Origin: Streptomyces sp. TLI_053
Lineage (GTDB): Bacteria; Actinomycetota; Actinomycetes; Streptomycetales; Streptomycetaceae
DNA length: 64,000 bases
NCBI RefSeq assembly: GCF_900105395.1
Contig: NZ_LT629775.1
Span: forward strand, 9,141,501-9,205,500
Reading direction: 5' to 3'
Position numbers and translations under genes: made by a program. The notes beneath the pieces are model-generated. The model made no database searches and was not told where the DNA came from. It worked only from the letters and a program-made list of their open reading frames with translations. The first letter of the stretch is position 1, and every line of letters begins with the position of its first letter. Positions 1 through 7,326 of this stretch are shown here, piece after piece.

Positions 1-138
1 CGCCGATCGGGCGGGGCTCGGGATGCCGGTCCCCCGGGCGTCCGCCCCCGGGGCGTCCGCCCCCGGGGCGTCGGCCCCGTGGGCGGGGCAGCCGGCCGGC
101 GGGGCGAGGGGGGCGTCGTCGCGGAACGGGGTGGTCAC
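1..138 (-). CDS. Partial cytochrome P450 of a conservon (cvnE-like), N-terminus only
   Basis: A GTG at 138 opens a frame that runs off the left edge (46 codons visible). A GGAG Shine-Dalgarno lies 5 nt upstream. The peptide has a Pro/Ala/Asp-rich leader containing C-P-A-H, a short motif I recall from the N-termini of conservon P450s. It lies 58 nt downstream of cvnD in the same direction, where cvnE (P450) sits in several Streptomyces conservons. The heme-binding Cys region is outside the window, so the P450 call rests on context and the leader motif. It could be another gene with a low-complexity N-terminus. Confidence 0.55.
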   Translation of the reverse strand, partial: MTTPFRDDAPLAPPAGCPAHGADAPGADAPGADARGTGIPSPARSA

Positions 139-196
139 GGTGTCTCCGGAGGTCGTCGTCGACGGGGGTGGGGGTGGGGCGGGGCCGGCGGTGCGC

Positions 197-817
197 TCAC
201 CGCGCGGCCCGCGACCCCGCCAGGTCGTAGAGGTAGTGCATGAGGGCGAGCAGCACGTCCCGGCCGGACTCGCGGACCCGGGCGTCGCAGGCGACGATCG
301 GGACCTCGGGCGGCAGGTCCAGGGCGAGCCGCAGTTCCTCGTCCGGGTGGGCGGGCGCGCCGGGGAAGGCGTTGGCGGCGACCACGAACGGCACCCTGCG
401 GTCCTCCAGCCGCCCGATCACGTCGAAGCTGACCTCCAGCCGACGGGTGTCGACCAGCACCACCGCGCCCAGGGCCCCCTCGAACAGGCCGTTCCACAGG
501 AACCAGAACCGCTCCTGCCCGGGGGTGCCGAAGAGGTACAGCACCAGTTCGTCGCTGATGCTGATCCGGCCGAAGTCCATCGCGACCGTGGTCTCGGACT
601 TCCGCTCGATCCCGGCCAGGTCGTCGACGTCGGCCCCGGCCTGGGTCATCGTCTCCTCGGTGGTCAGCGGGCGGATCTCGCTCACCGCGCCGACCAGGGT
701 GGTCTTGCCGACGCCGAAGCCGCCGACGACGACCACCTTGACGGCCGCGGTGGCCGAGTCCGGCAGCAGGTCCTCGTCGGCCGGCCCGCGCACCGTGTCA
801 GAGGCGCTGAAGTCCAT
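197..817 (-). CDS. cvnD: Conservon small GTPase CvnD
   Basis: 206 aa. This is the Ras-like/MglA-type GTPase of the conservon, thought to act as a switch downstream of the CvnA sensor at the membrane. The P-loop GGFGVGKT lies at residues 32-39, and a switch region with FGTPGQERFWF follows near residues 116-126. The end reads LMHYLYDLAG, usual for the family, and the length is normal. Its start lies inside the 3' end of cvnC (20-nt overlap), so the two are translationally coupled. It is fourth in the operon cvnA-B-C-D. Confidence 0.95.
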   Translation of the reverse strand: MDFSASDTVRGPADEDLLPDSATAAVKVVVVGGFGVGKTTLVGAVSEIRPLTTEETMTQAGADVDDLAGIERKSETTVAMDFGRISISDELVLYLFGTPGQERFWFLWNGLFEGALGAVVLVDTRRLEVSFDVIGRLEDRRVPFVVAANAFPGAPAHPDEELRLALDLPPEVPIVACDARVRESGRDVLLALMHYLYDLAGSRAAR

Positions 818-1157
818 GCATCACCGCCTCCAACAGGGCACGGTCGGGGAGAAGCGCGGCCGGGACCGAGGCGCGCGCCTCGACCCGCTCCTCGGCCACG
901 AGGTCGGCCAGCAGCACGGTGACCGCGCTGACCGGCAGCCGCAGGTAGGCGGAGATCTCGGCCACCGAGAGCGGCGATCCGCACAGGCGCAGGATCGCCG
1001 CGTGCTCGGGCGGCATCGAGGGGGTGGGCTCCGCACGGGAGACGATCAGGGTGACCAGGTCCAACGCGGCCCGTCCGGCCGGTTGGGAGTGGCCGCGCGT
1101 GATCACGTAGAAGCGTTCCGGGGCGTCCTCGCCCCAGTCCCGGCCGGCTGTGCTCAT
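798..1157 (-). CDS. cvnC: Conservon DUF742 protein CvnC
   Basis: 119 aa, starting at the ATG of MSTAGRDWGE. It has the DUF742 pattern: an N-terminal W..D..ERFYVITRG segment, then a winged-helix-like part (LSVAEISAYLRLPVSAVTVLLADLV), ending in LLEAVMHGLQRL, the usual family tail. Its ATG overlaps the cvnB stop by 4 nt (ATGA), and it overlaps cvnD by 20 nt. A longer upstream start would cross cvnB and was rejected. The role is known only as a component of the CvnA-D complex. Confidence 0.93.
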   Translation of the reverse strand: MSTAGRDWGEDAPERFYVITRGHSQPAGRAALDLVTLIVSRAEPTPSMPPEHAAILRLCGSPLSVAEISAYLRLPVSAVTVLLADLVAEERVEARASVPAALLPDRALLEAVMHGLQRL

Positions 1158-1561
1158 GCGACGGGCTCGCCCCTTCGGGGAGGCGTACTGAGGTGCTCGC
1201 CGATCCGCGCGACCAGGTCGCGCATCCGCTGGCCCATCAGCCCGGCGTCCACGCCCTCGTCGGCCAGGACCGCGAGGAAGGCCCGGGCGCCGGCCGCCAT
1301 CATGTAGAAGAAGCCGCCGCCCATCTCGATCACCACCAGCCGCATCCGGCCGTCCCCGTGCGGGAACTCGTGGCCCACGGCCGCCGCCAGACTCTGCAGA
1401 CCGGCGCAGGCGGCGGCGAGCCGGTCGGCGGTGTCGGTCTCGGTGCCGTGCTGGGCCATCCGCAGGCCGTCCGCGGAGAGCACGATGACGTTCCGGACGT
1501 GCGGAACCTCGTCCGCCAACTGCTTGAGCAGCCAGTCCATGTTGGTCCGTGGCTGAATCAC
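1154..1561 (-). CDS. cvnB: Conservon roadblock/LC7 protein CvnB
   Basis: 135 aa roadblock/LC7-domain protein, normally the GTPase-activating or scaffolding partner of CvnD. It reads MDWLLKQLADEVPHVRNVIVLSADGL near the start, followed by the Leu-rich central helix (LAAACAGLQSLAAAVG) and the M.LVVIEMGGGFFYMMAAG strand typical of the family. It is joined by 4-nt overlaps at both ends (cvnA stop/cvnB start and cvnB stop/cvnC start), which implies tight translational coupling. Confidence 0.94.
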   Translation of the reverse strand: MIQPRTNMDWLLKQLADEVPHVRNVIVLSADGLRMAQHGTETDTADRLAAACAGLQSLAAAVGHEFPHGDGRMRLVVIEMGGGFFYMMAAGARAFLAVLADEGVDAGLMGQRMRDLVARIGEHLSTPPRRGEPVA

Positions 1562-3273
1562 CGCTCGTCCCTCCGCGTCGAGTCCCCGTTGTCGTGGTCG
1601 GCCGCCGGCCCGGTGCCGTTGACCCCCTCGGTGAAGGCGGCCAGCCAGAGACCGGGCTGCACCGCCCCCGCCGGGGCCGAAGGATCGGCGCCGGGCCGGT
1701 CCGGTGGGCCGCCGGACCCGTCACCCCGGCCGGTCGGGCCCGCCGAGCCGTGCACGGCCGGTGGGCCGCCCGGGACCGAGGAGCCGTTCACGCCCGGGGC
1801 GCCGTTCACGCCCGGGGTGCCGTTCGCGCCCGCCGCGCCGCCCCTGGCCGCCGCCCGGCCGGTCGTGCCGCCGGAGCGGGAGGTGGTGGTGCGGGTCGTC
1901 TGGGCGACCCCGATCCGGGCGGTCGGCGCGGCGTGCCGACGCCGGCGGGGCAGCCCGGTGGCGGTGCGCTCGGTGACCACCGGCACGTCCTCCCCGCCGC
2001 TGAGCGGCCCCGGCAGCGAGCCGGAGAGCGGCCGCCGCGGCGGCGGCGAGGTGTGCGAGCGGCGGTCGTCCACCGGCTCCGGACCGGACGAGCCGGTCAC
2101 ACCGATGCCGTGGGCCCGCCCGGTGGCGGGCGCGGTCGTGATCAGCTCCTGCGGCACGACCAGCACCGCCCGCACCCCGCCGTAGGCCGAGGGGCGCAGC
2201 GAGACCTGGAAGCCGTACGCCCGGGAGAGCCGGCCGACGACGGCGAGGCCGAGCCGGGGGGTCTCGCCCAGCTCGTTGAGGTCGATGCCGGCCTGCGCCT
2301 CCAGCAGCATCCGCTCGGCGCGGGCCCGGCCCTCCTCGCTGAGGCTGAGCCCGCCGTCCTCGATCTCGATCGCGATGCCGGTCTGCACCTCGACGGCGGT
2401 CAGGTGCACGCCGGTGTGCGGCGGCGAGTAGCGGGTGGCGTTGTCGAGGAGTTCGGCGACGGCGTGGATGAGCGGCTCGACCGCCGGGCCGATCACCGCC
2501 ACCTCGGAGACCGGGTGCAGCTCGACCCGCTGGAAGTCGAGGATCCGCGACATGCCGCCTCGCAGGACGCTGTAGAGCGGCACGGCCCGGTTCCACTGAC
2601 GGCCCGGCCGCGCGCCGCCGAGGACGGCGATGCTGTCGGCCAGGCGGCCGATCAGGGCGTTGCCGTGGTCGACCAGCAGCAGGTCGTCGAAGACCGCGGG
2701 GTCGTTGCCGTGCCGGTGCTCCATGACGCGCAGTTCGGCGGCCTGCCGGTGGACGATCGCCTGCACGCGGCGGGCGATGTTGACGAAGGAGCGCCGTGAC
2801 GACTCGCGCAGCGCCTCCTCGTTCTCGACGGTCTCCAGTACGGCGCGCAGCAGGGTCTGCTGCGCGGTCCGGAACTCCGCGCCGACCGTGACGTCCTGGA
2901 GGGTGTACGCGTTGACCACGTCCTCCAGGCCCTCGCCGTGGGTGAGCCGGGCCATGGCGGCGGGCAGGACCGACTTGGCCAGCCGGATGTACTCGGTCTC
3001 CTGCCGGGTGAGCCGGCGGATCAGTTCACCCTCGCGCTGGACGGCCCGCGCGCGCAGTTCCTCCGTCGCCCGGCCCCGGCGGGCGGCCTCGGCGGCGACC
3101 AGGACCACGGCCAGGGTGCCCACCACCGCGCAGACGGCGATGCGCGGACGCGAGTCGGGGGTGGCCGTGGCCACGGCGGCGGCGGCCACGGCGGCCGTCA
3201 CGACGGTGGGCAGGAGCCAGACGAGCACGGGGGCGGAGCGCCGGCGTCCGGGTGACGAACCAGCACCAAGCAT
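1558..3273 (-). CDS. cvnA: Conservon sensor histidine-kinase-like protein CvnA
   Basis: 571 aa, first gene of the operon. GAGG lies 7 nt before the ATG. Two N-terminal membrane segments (about residues 16-37 and 43-61) are followed by a helical signalling region, and then an HATPase_c domain with LLDNATRYSPPHTGV (N box), EIEDGGLSLSEE (G1) and LGLAVVGRLS (G2). CvnA proteins lack an orthodox phospho-His box, and none is evident here. The last 170 residues are a low-complexity Pro/Gly/Arg tail with a repeated P-G-V-N-G pattern, probably disordered. Known family role: membrane sensor that nucleates the CvnB-C-D complex. Confidence 0.95.
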   Translation of the reverse strand: MLGAGSSPGRRRSAPVLVWLLPTVVTAAVAAAAVATATPDSRPRIAVCAVVGTLAVVLVAAEAARRGRATEELRARAVQREGELIRRLTRQETEYIRLAKSVLPAAMARLTHGEGLEDVVNAYTLQDVTVGAEFRTAQQTLLRAVLETVENEEALRESSRRSFVNIARRVQAIVHRQAAELRVMEHRHGNDPAVFDDLLLVDHGNALIGRLADSIAVLGGARPGRQWNRAVPLYSVLRGGMSRILDFQRVELHPVSEVAVIGPAVEPLIHAVAELLDNATRYSPPHTGVHLTAVEVQTGIAIEIEDGGLSLSEEGRARAERMLLEAQAGIDLNELGETPRLGLAVVGRLSRAYGFQVSLRPSAYGGVRAVLVVPQELITTAPATGRAHGIGVTGSSGPEPVDDRRSHTSPPPRRPLSGSLPGPLSGGEDVPVVTERTATGLPRRRRHAAPTARIGVAQTTRTTTSRSGGTTGRAAARGGAAGANGTPGVNGAPGVNGSSVPGGPPAVHGSAGPTGRGDGSGGPPDRPGADPSAPAGAVQPGLWLAAFTEGVNGTGPAADHDNGDSTRRDER

Positions 3274-3776
3274 TCAGCATCCTCAAACGATCGGAAGAGT
3301 GGGGGAACGGGACAGTGGTGGCCGGTGGGCCTCGGGGGTTCGGAGCGGTGGGCGGGCACGCGCGGGTGGTGCGCGAGTGGTGCGGCGGCCGGGCGGGTCT
3401 CCGCCGTGCGGCGCCCGGGGACGGCGGGCGCGCGCACCGGAGGGAACGGTCCGGCCGGACCTCCGGACCCGTTGCCGGGCCGGTGATGGCACCAGGTTTA
3501 CCGCGCCCCGCGCGCCCCGAACCGGCGCTCGCCCCCGGTTCGCCAATGCGAGCGGTCTCCGGGTGAACTTGCCCCGAGCAAGGGCCACTTCGTGCTAGGG
3601 CGCGGATCCGGGCGGTGTGGGCGGCGCCCGGGACGTCAGCCCGGGGCCGGTCCGCGTCCACCGAAATGATGAGCCGTCGAGGCCCCGGTCCGGGTGACGG
3701 GGAAGGCGGTGGGACGGGCCGGGCCGACGGCGGGGGCCTGGAGGGCACCGCGAGTGCGCCGCGAGGGAACGAGGGG
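3274..3776. other. 503-bp intergenic region upstream of the conservon
   Basis: Holds the cvnA promoter and leader, and the downstream flank of the NYN-domain gene, which reads in the same direction. I see the cvnA Shine-Dalgarno but no convincing -35/-10 pair, no strong dyad, and no reading frame with credible protein composition. It is GC-rich and otherwise unremarkable. Confidence 0.5.
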
Positions 3777-4223
3777 TCAGACGGGGCGGACGGCGCGGGG
3801 GCCGGTCACCCCGGCGCCGAGGGCGGTGACCCGGTCACGCAGGCCCCGGTCGGCGGTGACGACCAGGCAGCGCCGTCCGGGGCGGGCGGCGAGGGCTGCC
3901 GCGACGATCTCGACGATCAGGTCGTCACCGCTGCCGGCAGCGGCCTCGACGCGCACCCCGGGTTGGGCGGCCGTCACTCCCCGGGCCGCGCCCTCGACGA
4001 CGAGCAGCACCTCCAGCGGGCCGGTCCGGGCCCAGGGCGGGACGTCGGCCCGCTCGCCCGGGACCCCGTGGTCGGCGACGGGCGCGAGCGCGTCCCGCAG
4101 CCGCTCGGCCGCACCACGCCGGTCCCGCCACCAGCCGTCGGGGACCGAACCCACCACGTTGGCGCCGTCCACCACGAGCAGCGGCAGCTCCGGAACGGCC
4201 TCGCCGGCCTCGCTCTCACCCAT
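3777..4223 (-). CDS. NYN/PIN-like (YacP-type) nuclease-fold protein
   Basis: 148 aa, starting at MGESEAGEAV. The fold signature is visible: LLVVDGANVVGS (first acidic residue of the PIN-like active site), a central GDDLIVEIVAAAL (second acidic cluster) and CLVVTADRGLRDRV (third). This matches the actinobacterial NYN/YacP-like family, whose proteins are presumed ribonucleases; the substrate is unknown. It is a single gene with its own spacing from both neighbours. Confidence 0.75.
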   Translation of the reverse strand: MGESEAGEAVPELPLLVVDGANVVGSVPDGWWRDRRGAAERLRDALAPVADHGVPGERADVPPWARTGPLEVLLVVEGAARGVTAAQPGVRVEAAAGSGDDLIVEIVAAALAARPGRRCLVVTADRGLRDRVTALGAGVTGPRAVRPV

Positions 4224-4336
4224 GGCCGGTCAGTCTGTCACGGACCTGCGGCGCGACGCGGGGACCGGCGCGGAGCGCGCGAGGGGGCGTGCGGGCCGGG
4301 CGGTGCGGTGCCGGTCAGCCGCCCGTGCCGGTCCGC

Positions 4337-4999
4337 TCAGAGGTCGGGGAAGCACTCCTCGGCGAACTCCCCGCCGAACAGCTGCTGCGCGTGGGTGAGC
4401 ATCCGGCGGGCGTACACGGGGTTCCGGGTCAGCGCGGAGTAGCCGTCCCCCTCGACGGTCAGCAGCCCGCAGGTGGCGGCGAGGTAGACGTCCAGCCCCG
4501 GGTACATCAGCTCGACGCACGGGATGTCGTCCACGTCGAGCGCGAGCACCGGGTACTCGCCGTGCGCGTCGCCCGCGCCGGTCACCAGGACCCGGCGCGA
4601 GTCGGAACCGCCCGGCAGCAGGAAGCACTCGTCGAAGCGGTCCGAGACGCCGTCGAAGCAGGAGCCCCAGAGCTCGCCGAGTTCGTCCCGCGCCAGTTCG
4701 CCCAGGGGACGGGGCGTGAAGCGGTCGTCCTCGTCGAGCCAGCCGAACCGGCGCAGCAGCCCGGTGTCGAAGGCCAGCCAGCGCCGCAGGCTCGGCGGGA
4801 GCGGTCGGCCGCTGGGGAATACCGCGCCGGCCGCCGGGCCGGCCGGCAGCGGCCGGGGCTCGCCGGTCAGCCACGGCCCGGCCCACGCGCTGTAGTCCAG
4901 GATCGGCCGGTGCGGGTCCGCCTCGACGGAGGTGATCACGCGCTCGACGAGCGCGATGCCGTGCTCGGAGGCCGGGGGGATCGGGGTCACGGGGTTCAT
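4337..4999 (-). CDS. Uncharacterised protein, possibly SUKH/SMI1-like
   Basis: 220 aa, soluble, acidic, with no signal peptide or membrane segment. It is aromatic-rich and ends in QQLFGGEFAEECFPDL. A segment reading GEYPVLALDVDDIPCVELMYPGLDVYLA resembles the strand layout of SMI1/KNR4 (SUKH) proteins, which often act as toxin-immunity or regulatory modules, but the resemblance is weak. No toxin gene is adjacent. It is divergent from the SDR at 5253. Confidence 0.7.
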   Translation of the reverse strand: MNPVTPIPPASEHGIALVERVITSVEADPHRPILDYSAWAGPWLTGEPRPLPAGPAAGAVFPSGRPLPPSLRRWLAFDTGLLRRFGWLDEDDRFTPRPLGELARDELGELWGSCFDGVSDRFDECFLLPGGSDSRRVLVTGAGDAHGEYPVLALDVDDIPCVELMYPGLDVYLAATCGLLTVEGDGYSALTRNPVYARRMLTHAQQLFGGEFAEECFPDL

Positions 5000-5252
5000 C
5001 GGGCTCGGTGTCCTGTCCGCGAATCGCTCGACTGGTGCTCGGTCGCGCCGAATCTACGGCCCGCCACCGACAACGCCCGGCGCGGGGGAACGGGCGTCCC
5101 CGACAGGGTCCGGCCCCCCGGGGGGGCGGGAGGACCGGGAGACCCGACCGCCGGGACCGGACCCGCGGGTGCACGGACCCGATCTGACGGGCCGTCCGGC
5201 CAGCGCTCTAGGATCGACGGTTCACGAAACATCGATCCCGGAGGTCACAGCC

Positions 5253-6065
5253 ATGTCGGACCAGCGCGTAGTCGTCGTCACCGGCGGAGGGAGCGGCATC
5301 GGCGAGGCCACCGCGCGGCTGCTGCGGGCCGAGGGCCATCACGTGGTGGTGTCCGGCCGTCGGCGCGAGCCGCTGGAGCGGGTCGCCCGGGAGACGGGGG
5401 CGCTCGCGCACGTCTCCGACACCACCGAACCGGACGGCGTCCGCGGTCTGGTCGCGGCCGCCGTCGCCGCCTACGGCCGGATCGACGGACTGGTGCTCAA
5501 CGCCGGTGTGGGCCGGGGCGGTTCGGTGGGCGACGTGACGCCGGAGGACTGGGAGCTGGTGATGCGGACCAATCTCACCGGCCCCTTCCTGCTGCTGCGC
5601 GAGGCGCTGCCGCACCTGCTGGTCGCGCGCGGCGCGGTGGTGGCGGTCGCCTCCGTCTCCGCGCTGCGCAACGGCGCCGGCAGTGCCGCGTACGCGACCT
5701 CGAAGGCCGCGCTGCTCCAGCTCTGCCGCTCGCTCGCCGTCGACTACGGCCGGCTCGGCCTGCGGGCCAACACCGTCTGTCCGAGCTGGGTGCGCACCGA
5801 GATGGCGGACCGCAGGATGGCGCGCTTCGCCGAGGAGGCCGGGCTGGCCGGCGGTGTCGACCAGGCCTACCGCGAGGCGACGGCGCTGACCCCGGCGGGC
5901 CGGCCGGGGGAGCCGGAGGAGGTGGCCGCCGCGATCGGCTGGCTGCTCTCCCCGGCCGCGGGTTATGTGAACGGCGCGGTGCTCACGGTCGACGGCGGGG
6001 TGACCGCGCTGGACCCCGGTACGGCGGCCTTCGGACTCCGGATGGAGCCGCGCTCGGACGGCTGA
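5253..6065 (+). CDS. Short-chain dehydrogenase/reductase (classical SDR)
   Basis: 270 aa cytoplasmic NAD(P)-dependent oxidoreductase. It has the Rossmann motif TGGGSGIG (residues 10-17), LNAGVG, catalytic Ser-Tyr-Lys in ASVSAL...AAYATSKAAL, and the C-terminal G-YVNGAVLTVDGG that closes 3-oxoacyl-reductase-like SDRs. The start was chosen at MSDQRVVVVT because GGAGG lies 8 nt upstream; a longer frame upstream has no RBS and GC-noise composition. No partner fixes the substrate. It is followed by a palindromic terminator. Confidence 0.93.
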   Translation: MSDQRVVVVTGGGSGIGEATARLLRAEGHHVVVSGRRREPLERVARETGALAHVSDTTEPDGVRGLVAAAVAAYGRIDGLVLNAGVGRGGSVGDVTPEDWELVMRTNLTGPFLLLREALPHLLVARGAVVAVASVSALRNGAGSAAYATSKAALLQLCRSLAVDYGRLGLRANTVCPSWVRTEMADRRMARFAEEAGLAGGVDQAYREATALTPAGRPGEPEEVAAAIGWLLSPAAGYVNGAVLTVDGGVTALDPGTAAFGLRMEPRSDG

Positions 6066-6074
6066 CCGGAAGGC

Positions 6075-6096
6075 CGGTCGAGCGGCCGCTCGACCG
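6075..6096. terminator. Palindromic hairpin after the SDR
   Basis: A perfect 22-bp palindrome built on GGTCGAGCGGCCGCTCGACC starts 9 nt after the SDR stop. Position and perfect pairing suit an actinobacterial terminator. Confidence 0.55.
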
Positions 6097-6126
6097 AGCG
6101 GCTGCCCGACCGGCCGGAGCGATGCA

Positions 6127-6240
6127 TTTCAGTCATTGAAAGGCTGAAATCGGCAAGCGGCTTCGAAGATAAGGCTGGACGGTAATCCTCCGCTTGAATC
6201 GATGGCAGCATGTGAGGTGTGAAGCATGAAATGTCACATG
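6127..6240. promoter_or_regulatory. AT-rich regulatory region with two dyads upstream of a secreted-protein gene
   Basis: This stretch is clearly more AT-rich than its surroundings. TTTCAG at 6127-6132 is mirrored by CTGAAA at 6144-6149, and an inner TTTCA-N5-TGAAA occupies 6127-6141. CATGTGA at 6209-6215 is mirrored by TCACATG at 6234-6240. The second dyad sits 42-73 nt before the ATG at 6282, where a regulator or leader structure could act. No protein partner can be named. Confidence 0.4.
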
Positions 6241-6281
6241 GCTTCACTCTGCCGTCCCTACCCACGAACGGGAAAAGCCCG

Positions 6282-6719
6282 ATGAATCGGCCCCTTGCCA
6301 TCCTCGCCACCAGCGCCGCCCTGACCCTCGCCGGTGTGCTCCCCGGTACCGCGCTCGCCGCCGACGCGGCCGCCTCCCCGAGCGTCCCGGGGACCTGCGC
6401 CACCAGCTACCGGGGCGTGGTGGTCAACGAGATCTGCGCCATCGTCAGCGGCGACCAGGTGACCTTCCACGGCCGGACCACGCCGACCAGTGTCAGCTGG
6501 ACCCCGCGCCCGGTGCCGTTCCGCCTCACCGCGAGGATCGTCGACGGCGCGGAGATCGGCACCGTCACGCAGACCGTCAACGTCAGCTGGTCGGCCACCC
6601 CGGTGGGCCGGATCTCCGGCGCCCTGCCGTGCGGCTCCACCGCCGAGGCGACCCTCGAAACCACCCAGTGGGGGTGGCCGCCGGCCGCCGTCACCCTCTC
6701 CGTCGCGGCGTCCTGCTGA
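6282..6719 (+). CDS. Small secreted protein of unknown function
   Basis: 145 aa. The start at MNRPLAILAT gives a clean Sec signal peptide with cleavage after the A-L-A near residue 22; the in-frame ATG 21 codons earlier would spoil it. The mature domain has four Cys (CATSY, EIC, PCG, final SC), probably two disulfides, and a beta-rich pattern (RLTARIVDGAEIG, TVNVSWSATPVG) suggesting an immunoglobulin-like sandwich. I do not recognise the family. It is followed by a near-ideal terminator and probably forms a single-gene unit under the AT-rich promoter region at 6127-6240. Confidence 0.75.
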   Translation: MNRPLAILATSAALTLAGVLPGTALAADAAASPSVPGTCATSYRGVVVNEICAIVSGDQVTFHGRTTPTSVSWTPRPVPFRLTARIVDGAEIGTVTQTVNVSWSATPVGRISGALPCGSTAEATLETTQWGWPPAAVTLSVAASC

Positions 6720-6746
6720 TCCCCGCAGAGACGTCCGCACGTCGAA

Positions 6747-6776
6747 GGGCCCTGCCTGGTCGGCCAGGCAGGGCCC
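6747..6776 (+). terminator. Strong terminator of the secreted-protein gene
   Basis: GGGCCCTGCCTGG (6747-6759), loop TCGG, CCAGGCAGGGCCC (6764-6776): a 13-bp perfect stem with a tetraloop, followed by a short pyrimidine run. Confidence 0.85.
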
Positions 6777-6879
6777 GTCTTCCTTCGGTGCGTCAGCCGT
6801 TCCGGGCCGTTGCCGGCCGTTCGGCGCTCGCTCCCCCCGTTTCCCGACCGGGAGCCGCCCACACGGTCCCGGTCGGTGC

Positions 6880-7062
6880 TCAGTGCGCCCAGTGGGCTCC
6901 GGGGCCGGACCGGCTCAGCCGGGCCAGCCGGACCAGGGCGACCGGGTGGTGCCCGGCCTTGCGGGGGGAGGGGGAGAGTCGGACCGTGGACCCGGCCTCG
7001 GCCGGGCCGTCGGTCGCCGGTCCGGCGGTCGCGCTCGACGCGTGGTGGCGTGCAGTCATCAC
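6880..7062 (-). CDS. Putative 60-aa small protein
   Basis: A GTG at 7062 (immediately followed by ATG) has a perfect AGGAGG 8 nt upstream. The 60-residue frame has high GC3 and encodes a basic, His-rich peptide with an amphipathic ...HHPVALVRLARLSRS segment, ending in GAHWAH. No homologue is recognised. It lies about 80 nt downstream of one copy of the 23-bp motif shared with the recombinase-like gene at 10545, which is the best argument that it is expressed. It may be a short regulator or peptide; it could still be a chance frame. Confidence 0.45.
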   Translation of the reverse strand: MMTARHHASSATAGPATDGPAEAGSTVRLSPSPRKAGHHPVALVRLARLSRSGPGAHWAH

Positions 7063-7140
7063 TCGGGATCCCTCCTGGTCGGGGAGCGGCTGCCCCGCTC
7101 GCTCGCCAATGACCACCAGGGAACCGGCCCGGCCCGGCCG

Positions 7141-7163
7141 GATCAATGCGGGTGACTACCTAT
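7141..7163 (-). promoter_or_regulatory. Copy 1 of a 23-bp motif flanking the LAL regulator
   Basis: On the + strand: GATCAATG, one variable base, GGG, two variable bases, ACTACCTAT. It is identical at 20 of 23 positions to the copy at 11136. It sits 79 nt upstream of the 60-aa ORF on the minus strand. It is likely an operator or promoter element shared by two transcription units; which factor reads it is unknown. Confidence 0.55.
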
Positions 7164-7326
7164 CGGCGGGCGGGAACGCTGGGGGCGCCCGCCGCGCGGC
7201 ACCCACGCGGGCCGGTCGACCGGTCGCCGGGCCGGCTGCGGGCGACCCCGGCCCACCCCGCGCACCGCTCGGCGGCCGTCTCACCCGCCCGCGCCCGCCG
7301 TCCTCACGCGCCCGCGTCCGCCGTCC

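Noticed and set aside
3026..3748. Minus-strand frame upstream of cvnA
   Set aside because: Overlaps the N-terminus of cvnA in another frame and is Pro/Arg-rich noise; the cvnA start has a good RBS.
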